Assembly: GCF_012272835.1 (NCBI RefSeq) | Contig: NZ_JAAWWK010000003.1 | Span: 434,001 to 498,000 of the forward strand | Reading direction: 5' to 3' | DNA from: Spongiibacter thalassae | Lineage (GTDB): Bacteria > Pseudomonadota > Gammaproteobacteria > Pseudomonadales > Spongiibacteraceae | Length of the DNA: 64,000 bases | Shown: positions 19,207-29,260 of the stretch, piece after piece | Layout: every line of letters starts with the position of its first letter | Numbering within the stretch: position 1 is the first letter of the stretch | The notes under the pieces: model-generated | The model's database searches: none | Told to the model about the DNA's origin: nothing | Seen by the model: only the letters and a program-made list of their open reading frames with translations | Program-made: the position numbers and the translations under genes

Positions 19207-20457
19207 GTGACAGACCTTGATCACTATATCCGGGCGGCAACACGCGATAACACGCGTTTAAGTTACCGTGCGGCTGTTGAACATTTTGAAAGTCACTGGG
19301 GTGGTTTTCTTCCTGCGACCGCCGATAGCGTGGCTCGCTATTTGGTGGATTATGCAAATACTTTGTCAGTAAACACACTGCGTCAACGACTAGCTGGTCT
19401 AGCGGCCTGGCATCTTGATCAGGGCTTTCCTGACCCGACCAAAGCCCCGCATGTAAAAAAAGTGTTAAAGGGCATCGCCGAATTGCACCCAGTCGTCCCA
19501 AAGCAAGCCAAACCAATTCAGCTTGACCAGCTAACGCTACTGGTAAGCTCGTTTGATCATTTTATTGAAACTGGCTCACCAAAAGAAGCGCTGCAATCGA
19601 TCCGGGATAAAGCCCTATTGTTGATCGGTTTCTGGCGTGCGTTCCGCAGTGATGAATTAGCCCGACTTAGTGTAGAGCATATTCAGGCGGAGTCTGGAAA
19701 AGGGATGGACATATTTGTCCCCCGCAGTAAAGGCGATCATTCTAGACTGGGGCGGCGATACAAGGCTCCTGCATTAAAACAACTTTGTCCTGTCGAAGCT
19801 TATTTAGATTGGGTCAGTGCGGCGCAAATAAAGGTCGGGCCGGTTTTTCGTTCGATTAATCGTTGGGGACATATATCCGAAGACGCACTTCATCCCGCAA
19901 GCATCATCGGCATTATTCAGCAGTGCTGTTCACGAGCCGACATAGATGAGGCGAACTTGTTTAGCAGTCACTCTCTAAGAAGAGGTTTCGCCACCTGGGC
20001 AAATGCGCAAGGTTGGGATACGAAATCCTTGATGGAATACGTGGGTTGGAAAGATGTTCAGTCCGCGATGCGATACATAGACTCGCCAGATCCATTTGCT
20101 CAGTATCGTACAGAAACGGGAATTGCTACGGTAATTGCGCCAATCGAACAAGATGAACAAAAAACCATCCAAACGCTATTAGAGGTTCTTCTCGTTCTAG
20201 AGCCTTATAGCAAGCTTTCCAAGCGCACTGACAGAGCAAAAAAATTAATCGAGGGGTATTGCTTGTCGCCGTTGTCAATGAATAAAGTCAATTTAGAAGG
20301 AAGGCATTACGAGATTATGGTCGAGCACAGTGACTACGATTCATTGGATGAAATCCTAGATGAACTACTTCACCGAATGCACGAGATCGCGTCAGAGAAT
20401 CAATGCATGCTGGAGGTTAGCGTTCGCGATCCTCGCACCGATAAACACTGGGATTAA
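19207..20457 (+). CDS. Tyrosine recombinase of the transposon
   Basis: A 416-residue phage-integrase-family recombinase with a GTG start. An N-terminal SAM-like core-binding domain (DNTRLSYRAAVEHFESHW, about residues 14-31) precedes the catalytic domain. Catalytic residues in context are Arg in FRSDELARL (about 147), His and Arg in HSLRRG (about 255 and 258), Trp in VGWKD replacing the second His, and Tyr in MRYID (about 290). About 110 extra residues follow the Tyr, which is unusual. Placed directly before a Tn3 transposase (29 bp), it most likely resolves cointegrates, as TnpI does in Tn4430. The resolution site is not identified. Confidence 0.88.
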   Translation: MTDLDHYIRAATRDNTRLSYRAAVEHFESHWGGFLPATADSVARYLVDYANTLSVNTLRQRLAGLAAWHLDQGFPDPTKAPHVKKVLKGIAELHPVVPKQAKPIQLDQLTLLVSSFDHFIETGSPKEALQSIRDKALLLIGFWRAFRSDELARLSVEHIQAESGKGMDIFVPRSKGDHSRLGRRYKAPALKQLCPVEAYLDWVSAAQIKVGPVFRSINRWGHISEDALHPASIIGIIQQCCSRADIDEANLFSSHSLRRGFATWANAQGWDTKSLMEYVGWKDVQSAMRYIDSPDPFAQYRTETGIATVIAPIEQDEQKTIQTLLEVLLVLEPYSKLSKRTDRAKKLIEGYCLSPLSMNKVNLEGRHYEIMVEHSDYDSLDEILDELLHRMHEIASENQCMLEVSVRDPRTDKHWD

Positions 20458-20486
20458 CAGACTCTGTTTTTAAAGGAATTTGAAAT

Positions 20487-23400
20487 ATGAGCAGTCTGCA
20501 TGAAACTGCCTATCCTCGACTGCGCAACACCATCACAGATAAAGAGCTCAAGGAGTATTACACTCCAACACCAGAAGAACTAATACTGATCTCATCAGAA
20601 AAAAGGCCGATTCTACGTGTCGGGCTCATTCTGAATTTAAAATTACTTCAACGACTCGGATACTTTGTGCCTGTGGCCTCAGTGCCACGCTCGATTATGC
20701 AGCATGTGCTCGATGCGATGGGTATAAAACGACCGATTACTCTTAAACAGCTCAAAGACTACGACCGGTCGGGGTCTCGATCACGTCAGCAACAACAATT
20801 AAGGGAATATCTCGGCATAAAGCCATTCGATTTAAGCGACCAGCCTTGGCTCACTCAAATTGCTGAAAATGCATCAGAGACAAAAGAGATGCTCGCAGAT
20901 ATCATCAACGTGATGCTAGAGGAATTGGCGCATCATCATTTCGAGCTGCCCGGATTTACAGTCCTCAAACGAATCGCTCGCGCAGCAAGAAATAAAGTCA
21001 ATGATGCCTGTTTTCGCGAGATTGGACTGGATCTCTCGCCAGAAGCCAAACAAAAAATTGATGAATTACTGAACCCGTCCGATGGCGCTTACAGTGCCTG
21101 GAATATTCTTAAACGTGAACCCAAAAAGCCGGGTAACAAAGAAGTTCGAAGTTATCTTCAGCATGTTCATTGGCTCCAAACATTAGGTGAAACTCTCCCT
21201 GAGGCCAACATTCCGGTTGTGAAATATCGGCAGTTTGCCCTAGAGGCTCGTGCATTAACAGCCCCCGAAATGGCACGACTCAAAGTCCATAAGCGCTATG
21301 CACTTGCCGTAATATTGATTCGCCAACAACATAGTAAAGCCTTGGACGATGTTGCAAACTTGTATATCAAGATGCTGCGAAGCATGGAAGCTGGTGCCCA
21401 GGCCGCATTGAACAAATATATCCTGGAGCACCAAAAACAAATCGATGCCTTGATTGCAAAATTTCGCGACGTTCTTATCGCTTACGACCAAGATTCTGAA
21501 CAATTAGCCAAACTGCAAGCGATTGGAGGTGTCTTGGGCGATGACGCTAGCGCGCTGATTGATCGTTGCAATCAGCACATTGCTTATGCCGGAAACAATT
21601 ACTACCCCTTCATGTTAAGCAATTACCGCCAGAAACGCGCTTTGCTTTTCAATTGTCTGGATATACTGGATTTGCAATCAAGCTCCAGCGATACCAGCAG
21701 CACGACATTGCTTATCCTGCTAAAGAGTTTGCGTAGTACTCGATCAGAATTTATCAGCGAAGAGACACTTAATCAGCATTTGCCTGAGCCATTTGATACC
21801 AGTTGGTTTACAGAAAAATGGCGCAAGCTGATCCTGTCGAACACGAAGAACGAAACCGGAATAACTCAACGACTTTTCCATAGAAAATACCTTGAACTCT
21901 GTTTGTTGTTACACATCAAGCACGAGCTCTCATCGGGCGATTTGTATATTCCGTTTAGCGTCGAATTTGATGACTATCGCGAGCAACTGGTGGACGATGA
22001 AACATTGGATGACGAATTAGACGAGTATAGTGAACAGGTGGAGATGCCACTGAATAATGCGCATTTGTTTGTTACTAACTTAAAGCAGGAGCTATCAGAT
22101 CGATCAAAACAGGTAGACGAGCGATTTCCTGCCAATCTTCACGCCTCGATCAAAGAGGGTAAGCTGTCGATCAGTCCGATAAGAAGTGAACAACCGTTAG
22201 CCGAACTGCAAAAACTCGATGCACTGATTACGGAAAACCTCCCTGAAGTAAGCATTATTGACATCCTTACCGACACTGAAAAGTGGCTTGGTCTGCATAA
22301 ACTATTTGGGCCGTTGTCAGGGAATGAATTACGTATAGATGAACCCGAAAAGCGTTTCATCACCACGTTATTTTGCTATGGCTGTAATCTAGGGCCAGTT
22401 CAAACAGCCAAGTCTGTGAAGAATATCAGCAGAAAGCAGATTGCCTGGCTCAACCTTAGACATGCTTCCGAAGATCGCTTGGACAAAGCGATCACCCAAG
22501 TCGTCAATGCTTACAATAAATTTGATCTACCTAAATACTGGGGCAGCGGCAAGCACGCGTCGGCTGATGGAACGATGTGGGATCTGTACGAACAGAACCT
22601 GTTAACGGAATACCATATTCGATATGGCGGTTATGGTGGTATTGGTTACTACCATGTTTCCGATACCTACATTGCATTGTTCAGTCATTTTATTCCATGC
22701 GGTGTCTATGAAGCGGTGTACATACTAGACGGACTAATGAACAACAAATCTGACATCCAGCCCGATACGTTACATGGCGACACACAGGCGCAAAGCTATC
22801 CAGTATTTGGTTTGTCACATTTGCTGGGCATCAATCTCATGCCTCGAATCCGCAACATTCAGGATTTGTTGCTTTTCCGACCTGACAATCGATATCGATA
22901 CAAAAGTATTGAGCCCTTGTTTGCAGGAAGCATAGACTTCAAATTAATCGAGCGGCATCTTCGAGATATGCTTCGCGTCGTCATATCGATCAAGAAAGGC
23001 AAAATTACCGCCTCAACGATTTTGCGTAGGCTTGGGACCTACAGTCGTAGAAACAAGCTATATTTGGCATTTAAAGAGCTGGGAAAGGCGATAAGAACAC
23101 TCTTTTTACTGCGCTATATCGATGAAATTGAGCTTCGAAAAACCATTCAATCAGCCACAAACAAAAGTGAGGAATTTAACGGTTTTATTAAATGGCTCTT
23201 TTTTGGAGGTGAGGGCATCATTGCAGAAAACGTCCGTCATGAGCAGCGGAAAATCGTTAAATACAACCAGCTAGTAGCTAATATGGTGATTCTCTATAAC
23301 GTTGAGAAAATGACCCATGTTCTGAAGCATTTGTCGAAAGAGGGTGTGATAATCAACAAAGAGCTGCTTAATGGGCTCTCACCATACCGAAATTCTAATA

Positions 23401-23495
23401 TTAATCGCTTTGGTGACTACAATTTGGATCTGGAAAAAGTAATTCCGCCGCTGGATTTTGGAATCAAGATACTGGAGACAGAAAAAGCGAAATAA
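20487..23495 (+). CDS. tnpA: Tn3 family transposase of the metal-resistance transposon
   Basis: A 1002-residue Tn3-type DDE transposase with a DUF4158 N-terminus (TDKELKEYYTPTPEELILI). Catalytic acids in context: Asp near 693 (HASADGTMWDLYE), Asp near 765 (LHGDTQAQSYPVFG), Glu near 895 (NKSEEFNGFIKW). It is only distantly similar to the transposase at 3705. The gene is complete and ends 29 bp before the right inverted end, the normal arrangement for Tn3 elements, so it should act on the ends at 9253 and 23558. Confidence 0.93.
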   Translation: MSSLHETAYPRLRNTITDKELKEYYTPTPEELILISSEKRPILRVGLILNLKLLQRLGYFVPVASVPRSIMQHVLDAMGIKRPITLKQLKDYDRSGSRSRQQQQLREYLGIKPFDLSDQPWLTQIAENASETKEMLADIINVMLEELAHHHFELPGFTVLKRIARAARNKVNDACFREIGLDLSPEAKQKIDELLNPSDGAYSAWNILKREPKKPGNKEVRSYLQHVHWLQTLGETLPEANIPVVKYRQFALEARALTAPEMARLKVHKRYALAVILIRQQHSKALDDVANLYIKMLRSMEAGAQAALNKYILEHQKQIDALIAKFRDVLIAYDQDSEQLAKLQAIGGVLGDDASALIDRCNQHIAYAGNNYYPFMLSNYRQKRALLFNCLDILDLQSSSSDTSSTTLLILLKSLRSTRSEFISEETLNQHLPEPFDTSWFTEKWRKLILSNTKNETGITQRLFHRKYLELCLLLHIKHELSSGDLYIPFSVEFDDYREQLVDDETLDDELDEYSEQVEMPLNNAHLFVTNLKQELSDRSKQVDERFPANLHASIKEGKLSISPIRSEQPLAELQKLDALITENLPEVSIIDILTDTEKWLGLHKLFGPLSGNELRIDEPEKRFITTLFCYGCNLGPVQTAKSVKNISRKQIAWLNLRHASEDRLDKAITQVVNAYNKFDLPKYWGSGKHASADGTMWDLYEQNLLTEYHIRYGGYGGIGYYHVSDTYIALFSHFIPCGVYEAVYILDGLMNNKSDIQPDTLHGDTQAQSYPVFGLSHLLGINLMPRIRNIQDLLLFRPDNRYRYKSIEPLFAGSIDFKLIERHLRDMLRVVISIKKGKITASTILRRLGTYSRRNKLYLAFKELGKAIRTLFLLRYIDEIELRKTIQSATNKSEEFNGFIKWLFFGGEGIIAENVRHEQRKIVKYNQLVANMVILYNVEKMTHVLKHLSKEGVIINKELLNGLSPYRNSNINRFGDYNLDLEKVIPPLDFGIKILETEKAK

Positions 23496-23513
23496 GACTT
23501 ATATATCAATAAT

Positions 23514-24455
23514 TTAAGGTACAATTGGCGAATTTTTCCAGAATGACGGCCGACCCTCAGGGTGCTCGATACGAAAGCCGATGGAAAAGGGTTTGGCTTC
23601 CATATACACCCCCTGATCGCGCAGGGTGGCGAAGGTGTCCCGGGCGCTGTGGCCAATGGCCAGAATAATATGCTTGCTGTGCAGGGTTTCTCCGCTGCTC
23701 AGGGTTACCCCGGACACTTGCCCATTACCGTCAGCGGTCGCCTCCCGGTGAAATGCCACAACCTTGCTGTCAAAACGAATTTCACCGCCCAGTCGAATTA
23801 TCTCTGCGCGAATATTCTCCACCATTTTGACCAACTTGAAGGTGCCGATATGGGGCTTGCTCACCATAAGGATTTCTTCCGGCGCCCCGGCTTTGACGAA
23901 CTCGGTCATTACCTTGCGGCCGAGAAAGCGCTTGTCCTTCACCTGGCTGTACAGCTTGCCGTCAGAAAAGGTTCCCGCGCCACCTTCGCCGTATTGCACA
24001 TTGGATTCGGTATTGAGCTTGCGCTTGCGCCACAGTCCCCAGGTATCCTGTGTACGCTGACGTACATCCTGCCCGCGATCCAGCACAATCGGCTTCAACC
24101 CCATCTGCGCCAGAATCAATGCGGCCAGGATGCCACAGGGGCCAAAGCCCACAACAATAGGGCGCTGCTGATCAGGTTTGGGAAAATCACTGACCTGGGC
24201 GACAAAAGCGTATTCCATGTTCGGACTTGGGGACAAACCCCGTGATAGCAGCTTCCCTTCCTGCTCCGCTGGCAGACAGACATCGACGATGTAAATCAGC
24301 TGAATCGCGTGTTTTTTCCGCGCATCATAGCTACGTTTGAACACCGTATACGACAGTAGGTCAGACTCCGGTACGCCCAACCGAGCGATTACGGCCTTGC
24401 CCAAGGCGTCGTCCGGGTGGTTGAGGGGGAGTTTGATGTCATTAAGTCTGATCAT
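23514..24455 (-). pseudogene. FAD-dependent dehydrogenase, C-terminal part lost to transposon
   Basis: The first about 300 residues match the COG2509 group of uncharacterised FAD-dependent dehydrogenases (about 540 residues when whole). An N-terminal domain is followed by the dinucleotide fold VVGFGPCGILAALILAQMG near residue 102, the family motif NVQYGEGGAGTFSDGKL near 150, and ILAIGHSARDTF near 270. Native sequence stops at FSIGFRIEHPE. The remaining 12 codons are read from the inverted end of the Tn3 transposon at 23558. The missing C-terminus is not found elsewhere in the window. Confidence 0.85.
23525..23558. repeat. Right inverted end of the metal-resistance transposon
   Basis: This is the exact reverse complement of 9253-9286. 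It also codes, on the minus strand, for the foreign tail (GRPSFWKNS) of the broken FAD-dependent dehydrogenase, which places the insertion point inside that gene. Confidence 0.85.
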
Positions 24456-24551
24456 GCGCCTACCGGTTGTGTTGAAAAGGCTATTTCGCGCGGGATTCTA
24501 GCATGTTCAGGGCGCTCAGCAGAGTCATCGTATAGAACAGGCGGGCACAAA

Positions 24552-24573
24552 AAAGCCGCCCGAAGGCGGCTTT
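24552..24573 (-). terminator. Rho-independent terminator of acnB
   Basis: A perfect 9-bp stem, AAAGCCGCC with GGCGGCTTT around a CGAA loop (TTCG on the minus strand), is followed on the minus strand by further T. It lies about 45 bp downstream of the acnB stop codon. Confidence 0.85.
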
Positions 24574-24619
24574 CCGTGTTGATCAAGCTACGTCGATCAA
24601 ACTGCGCAAAGGAAGTTTC

Positions 24620-27247
24620 TTACAGGGAAACTTCAGTAACCTCAACGGCTGCGATGCGCTTGCCTTCCTCGGCGCCTTTCTGGAAAGACTCGATCTGGTC
24701 GAAGTTCATGTAGCGGTAGATATCCGCAGACATGCTCTTCAGATCTTTACAGTATTCCAGGTACTCCTCAGGCGTAGGCAGGCGACCAACTATTGCCCCC
24801 ACCGCAGCCAGTTCGGCTGAAGTCAGGTAAACATTGGCGCCAGTACCCAGGCGGTTGGGGAAGTTACGGGTCGAGGTAGACAGCACGGTAGCGCCGTCGG
24901 CAACACGCGCCTGGTTACCCATACACAGTGAACAGCCGGGCATTTCCATACGGGCGCCCGCTGCGCCAAAGATGTTGTAGTAACCTTCTTCCATCAGGGT
25001 GTGCTGATCCATCTTCGTCGGCGGCGACAGCCACAGACGAGTAGACAGGTTGCCTTTGTGGGCGTCCAGCAGTTTACCCGCTGCGCGGAAGTGACCAATG
25101 TTGGTCATGCAGCTGCCGATAAAGACTTCGTCAACCTTGTCACCGGCCACTTCAGACAGCAGCTTGGCGTCGTCGGGGTCGTTCGGGCAACATACAACAG
25201 GCTCTTTCAGCTCGTTCAGGTCGATTTCAATAACCGCGCAGTACTCGGCATCGGCATCGGCCTCAAGCAGGCTTGGGTTAGCCAGCCACTCTTCCATTTT
25301 GGCAGCGCGGCGTTCCAGAGTACGCTTGTCGCCGTAACCTTCGCTCACCATCCAGCGCAGCAGGGTGATGTTGGAACGCAGGTATTCGGAGATTTCTGCG
25401 ACACCCTGTTTGATGGTACAGCCAGCCGCTGAACGCTCTGCTGACGCATCAGACAGCTCAAATGCCTGCTCTACAGTCAAACCTTCCAGACCTTCGATCT
25501 CGAGAATACGGCCAGAGAAGATGTTCTTCTTGCCTTTTTTCTCAACGGTCAGGTGACCATCTTTAATCGCCTGGTAGGGAATAGCGTGTACCAGGTCACG
25601 CAAGGTGATGCCGGGTTGCATTTCGCCCTTAAAGCGAACCAATACCGACTCAGGCATATCCAGCGGCATTACGCCGGTTGCTGCGGCAAAGGCCACCAGG
25701 CCGGAGCCCGCAGGGAAGGAAATACCCATCGGGAAACGAGTGTGGGAGTCACCACCGGTGCCGACAGTGTCAGGCAGCAGCATACGGTTCAGCCAGCTGT
25801 GGATGATGCCGTCACCAGGGCGCAGTGATACACCGCCACGGGTCATAATAAAGTCGGGCAGGCTGTGCTGGGTGTCGATATCAACGGGCTTGGGGTAGGC
25901 CGCGGTATGACAGAAAGACTGCATGGTCAGGTCTGCTGAGAAACCCAGGCAGGCCAGATCTTTCAGTTCATCGCGGGTCATTGGCCCAGTGGTATCCTGA
26001 GAGCCCACTGTGGTCATTTTCGGCTCGCAGTAAGTGCCGGGGCGAACGCCTTTGCCTTCGGGCAGGCCACAGGCGCGGCCAACCATTTTCTGGGCCAGGG
26101 TGTAACCCTTGCCGCTATCTTCAGGCTGTGAGGGCTGACGGAACAGGGTAGAGGGCTCAAGACCCAGAGACTCGCGGGCTTTGGTGGTCAGACCACGGCC
26201 GATAATCAGGTTGATACGGCCACCTGCACGAACCTCGTCCAGCAGAACCTGTGATTTCAGCTCGAAGCTGCTCAGGGTTTCGCCGGTTTCAACGTTTTTG
26301 ATCACACCGTCATAGGGACGAATTTCAATCACGTCGCCCATGTTCAGCTGGTCAACGTCGGCTTCAAATACCAGTGCGCCGGCATCTTCCATGGTGTTGT
26401 AAAAGATGGGAGCAACCTTGCCGCCGATGCAGACACCGCCGCCGCGCTTGTTGGGTACGCCGGGAATATCGTCACCGAAGAACCACAGAACGGAGTTGGT
26501 GGCTGATTTACGTGAAGAACCGGTGCCGACAACGTCGCCCACCATGGCGATGGGGTGGCCTTTTTTCTTCAGTTCTTCGATTTGCGTCAGTGGTCCGATT
26601 TGACCCTGTACGTCGGGCTTGATGCCATCGCGCTCCATTTTGTACATTGCCAGGGCGTGCAACGGAATATCCGGGCGTGACCAGGCATCAGGGGCGGGGG
26701 ACAGATCGTCGGTATTGGTTTCGCCGGTGACTTTGAAAACGGTTTTAACAATGCTTTCGGGGACTTCAGGACGTTTGGTAAACCATTCGCCATCGGCCCA
26801 GCTTTGCATAACACCCTTGGCGTGCTCGTTGCCCGCCTTGGCTTTTTCTTCCACGTCGTGGAAGGCGTCAAACATCAGCAGGGTGTGTTTCAGCTCTGTC
26901 GCAGCAAGAGGAGCCAGTGCTGCGTCGTCGAGCAGTTCAACCAGAGTTGCGATGTTGTAGCCGCCGTGCATATTGCCCAGCAGAACGACCGCTTCTTCCT
27001 TGCTGATAAGAGGGCTGCTTGCCTCGCCTTTAACGATGGCTGACAAAAAACCGGCTTTTACGTAAGCCGCTTCGTCAACACCCGGTGGCACGCGGTTGGA
27101 AATCAGCTCAACCAGCGTTTCTTCTTCGCCAGCTGGCGGATTTTTGAGCAGCTCAATAAGGCCTGCTACTTGCTCAGCGTTCAAGGGCTTGGGGACGATA
27201 CCTTGCGCCGCGCGCTCCTCGACATGCTTCCGATATGCTTCTAGCAC
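24620..27247 (-). CDS. acnB: Aconitate hydratase B
   Basis: An 875-residue bifunctional aconitase B/2-methylisocitrate dehydratase of the TCA cycle. Domain order is as in AcnB: the N-terminal HEAT-like domain ([21 protein letters not shown]), then the swivel domain ([20 protein letters not shown] near 245), then the catalytic domains with [15 protein letters not shown] near 500. The iron-sulfur cysteines are in GSCMTNIGH near 710 and [10 protein letters not shown] near 770. The length is normal and the gene looks intact. It stands alone on the minus strand with its own terminator, 107 bp past the end of the damaged FAD gene. Confidence 0.97.
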   Translation of the reverse strand: MLEAYRKHVEERAAQGIVPKPLNAEQVAGLIELLKNPPAGEEETLVELISNRVPPGVDEAAYVKAGFLSAIVKGEASSPLISKEEAVVLLGNMHGGYNIATLVELLDDAALAPLAATELKHTLLMFDAFHDVEEKAKAGNEHAKGVMQSWADGEWFTKRPEVPESIVKTVFKVTGETNTDDLSPAPDAWSRPDIPLHALAMYKMERDGIKPDVQGQIGPLTQIEELKKKGHPIAMVGDVVGTGSSRKSATNSVLWFFGDDIPGVPNKRGGGVCIGGKVAPIFYNTMEDAGALVFEADVDQLNMGDVIEIRPYDGVIKNVETGETLSSFELKSQVLLDEVRAGGRINLIIGRGLTTKARESLGLEPSTLFRQPSQPEDSGKGYTLAQKMVGRACGLPEGKGVRPGTYCEPKMTTVGSQDTTGPMTRDELKDLACLGFSADLTMQSFCHTAAYPKPVDIDTQHSLPDFIMTRGGVSLRPGDGIIHSWLNRMLLPDTVGTGGDSHTRFPMGISFPAGSGLVAFAAATGVMPLDMPESVLVRFKGEMQPGITLRDLVHAIPYQAIKDGHLTVEKKGKKNIFSGRILEIEGLEGLTVEQAFELSDASAERSAAGCTIKQGVAEISEYLRSNITLLRWMVSEGYGDKRTLERRAAKMEEWLANPSLLEADADAEYCAVIEIDLNELKEPVVCCPNDPDDAKLLSEVAGDKVDEVFIGSCMTNIGHFRAAGKLLDAHKGNLSTRLWLSPPTKMDQHTLMEEGYYNIFGAAGARMEMPGCSLCMGNQARVADGATVLSTSTRNFPNRLGTGANVYLTSAELAAVGAIVGRLPTPEEYLEYCKDLKSMSADIYRYMNFDQIESFQKGAEEGKRIAAVEVTEVSL

Positions 27248-27449
27248 AGTAAACTCCTCTTTTCAGTTTCGGTACCCGTAGCTCCGGGATCGCCGGAGTC
27301 CGGGGCTATCGATGCCCGTCATCGATGCGAACCAGGGGGACGCAAGTATACTGAAAAACCCTACATACGTTAAGCGAATTACCTGCCTTGCCAGCTTAAC
27401 GCCGGTGCCTTACCCTTTAGGCCCGATAATCACCCCCTCGGAGAGAACG

Positions 27450-27917
27450 TTGTCCGATCTGCTACGCCGTATTGCAACCCCGTGTATTGGTGTCTGTTCC
27501 ACCGGTATCGGCGACGACGTGTGCCGCGGCTGCAAACGCTTCAGCCACGAGGTGATTCACTGGAACAGCTACAGCCAGGAACAAAAGCGCAGCATTGACC
27601 AGCGCCTCGACCGTTTTCTGGTGCAGGTCATGGCCGATAAACTGAGCATATCCGACGTGAATTTGCTGCGCTGGCAGCTCGATGTGCAGCGTATTCGCTA
27701 TAATCCGCAAAAAGATATCTACGTGGCACTGTTTCAACTGCTGCGTGCCGGTGCCGCGCAGATTGACGACCCGAAGTCCTTTGGATTTCAACTGAACCAC
27801 GATTGGCAGGGATACACACTGCTGGCCTTGCGGGAAATCATCGATCGCGAGTTTTACCTGCTGTCCGCCGCCCACTACGAGCGTTATATCGGGCGCTACC
27901 TGTCCAAAGAAGGCTGA
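27450..27917 (+). CDS. DUF1289 domain protein
   Basis: About 155 residues. A short Cys-containing DUF1289 domain opens the protein: TPCIGVCSTGIGDDVCRGCKR, which has the CxGxC...CxGCxR spacing. An uncharacterised helical C-terminal part follows. I chose the TTG at 27450 because GGAGAG lies 6-7 bp before it and the domain starts right after. Upstream in-frame codons (ATG at 27312) would add a leader unlike the family. It faces away from acnB, and miaE follows 49 bp later. The function of DUF1289 is not known. Confidence 0.75.
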   Translation: MSDLLRRIATPCIGVCSTGIGDDVCRGCKRFSHEVIHWNSYSQEQKRSIDQRLDRFLVQVMADKLSISDVNLLRWQLDVQRIRYNPQKDIYVALFQLLRAGAAQIDDPKSFGFQLNHDWQGYTLLALREIIDREFYLLSAAHYERYIGRYLSKEG

Positions 27918-27966
27918 GTCGAGTCGACGCTGCTGATATAATCCGCCTTTTTGCTCAGGTGGTAGC

Positions 27967-28578
27967 ATGGCCGTAGACATTAGCGAAATACTCGCATTCC
28001 TTCCCTGTGAAACCCCCGATGCATGGGTGGAAGCGGCACTGGCTCATCCCGAAGAGTTGTTGATCGACCACGCCAACTGCGAGAAAAAGGCGGCGGGTAC
28101 CGCGCTGAACCTGATGTTCCGCTACGTGGACAAGCTGGACCTGCTCAATAAAATGTCGCGCTTGGCCAGGGAGGAGTTGCGTCACTTTGAGCAGGTATTG
28201 GCGATTATGAAAAAGCGCGGGGTAGAGTATCGCCATCTTTCGTCGGCGCGCTATGCCAACGGCCTGCGCGGCATCGCCCGTACCAGCGACCCGAATAAAC
28301 TGGTCGATATATTGATATGCGGCGCCTTGATCGAGGCACGCAGCTGTGAGCGGTTTGCCAGAATTGCCCCCCACCTGGATGATGAACTGCAGGACTTTTA
28401 TCTATCGCTGCTCAAGTCGGAGTCCCGGCATTTCAAAGATTACCTCGCGCTGGCCCAGCGCTATGCAGTGGAATCTATTGATGATCGCGTAGAGGCCTTC
28501 CGTCAAAAGGAGCGGGAACTGATTCTCGGCGAAGACAATGAGTTTCGATTCCACAGCGGCCCGCTGCGCGCGGCCTGA
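27967..28578 (+). CDS. miaE: tRNA 2-methylthio-N6-isopentenyladenosine-37 hydroxylase
   Basis: A 203-residue diiron monooxygenase that hydroxylates ms2i6A37 of tRNAs. The ferritin-like four-helix bundle carries the iron ligands in REELRHFEQVL (about residue 75), ALIEARSCERFARI (about 120) and KSESRHFKDY (about 155). The length equals that of the family. A CAGGTGG-like ribosome site precedes the ATG. It is probably co-transcribed with the DUF1289 gene. Confidence 0.95.
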   Translation: MAVDISEILAFLPCETPDAWVEAALAHPEELLIDHANCEKKAAGTALNLMFRYVDKLDLLNKMSRLAREELRHFEQVLAIMKKRGVEYRHLSSARYANGLRGIARTSDPNKLVDILICGALIEARSCERFARIAPHLDDELQDFYLSLLKSESRHFKDYLALAQRYAVESIDDRVEAFRQKERELILGEDNEFRFHSGPLRAA

Positions 28579-28595
28579 CTCCTGGTCCTTGGTGA

Positions 28596-28659
28596 CACTA
28601 ATTGCATCACCGCAATTGCGGCTAACCAAGCACCTCCAGCGGCCATGATTCAATTAGTG
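28596..28659. repeat. Inverted repeat between miaE and nasT
   Basis: CACTAATTG (28596-28604) and CAATTAGTG (28651-28659) are exact inverses 46 bp apart in the gap between two convergent genes. There is no adjoining T-run, so a terminator role is uncertain. Confidence 0.35.
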
Positions 28660-28685
28660 TGAACAGGCCCTGGTGTAAAGAGCCC

Positions 28686-29255
28686 CTATACAAAGGAGCC
28701 AGTCTCCAGCAGCTGTTGGGCCAGTTCGGTCACACTGCGCTGCTGACGGCTGGCGTTCTTGTTCAACAAATCCTGCGCCTGATCCTCCGCAAGATCGTAG
28801 GTGTCCATGATGTACATCAGCGCCTTGTTCACGAAGTGGCGCTGTTCGACAGCGGGCTTCATCGCCTGAACCTCCATCCGCAGTCGATCGATGCTGTGAA
28901 AGTAACTGATGGTAATGTCGATTAACGCCTGCAACAGACTGGCGCGCACATCGTTAATGGCATAAAGACTCAATCCCACCTCGGCGGCGAGGCGGTTTAT
29001 GCCCTCGGAGTGGTCTCCGTTCAGGGTGAATACTGTTTGCGGGCTATCCGGCTTCAACTGGGCCAGATGTTCCAGGGTGTCACGACGGGGAGAGTTGGTG
29101 TCTACCAAAATGATTTCGGGGTTTAATTCGCGGATGGAGTGATAAAGGTCAATATCGCTCGGTTCCAACCTTATCAATTCCATGCCGACCCAGGATAGGA
29201 TCGGGTCAAGTTTTTCCGCCTGTTTGGGGTCTATATCCAGAAGCAAAACCTTCAT
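28686..29255 (-). CDS. nasT: ANTAR-domain antitermination regulator NasT
   Basis: A 189-residue response-regulator-like protein. The receiver domain (VLLLDIDPKQAEKL at the start; Asp in IILVDTNSPR near residue 52) is followed by a C-terminal ANTAR RNA-binding domain (about residues 134-185: HFVNKALMYIMDTYDLAEDQ ... LAQQLLE). NasT-type proteins bind leader RNA hairpins and let transcription of nitrate-assimilation genes continue when NasS releases them. It is the last gene of the nrt-nas block, 5 bp after nasS. Confidence 0.88.
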   Translation of the reverse strand: MKVLLLDIDPKQAEKLDPILSWVGMELIRLEPSDIDLYHSIRELNPEIILVDTNSPRRDTLEHLAQLKPDSPQTVFTLNGDHSEGINRLAAEVGLSLYAINDVRASLLQALIDITISYFHSIDRLRMEVQAMKPAVEQRHFVNKALMYIMDTYDLAEDQAQDLLNKNASRQQRSVTELAQQLLETGSFV

Positions 29256-29260
29256 GCAGC

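Noticed and set aside
25001-25432. Open frame of about 143 codons opposite acnB
   Set aside because: It lies wholly inside the iron-sulfur catalytic part of acnB and has no recognisable features.
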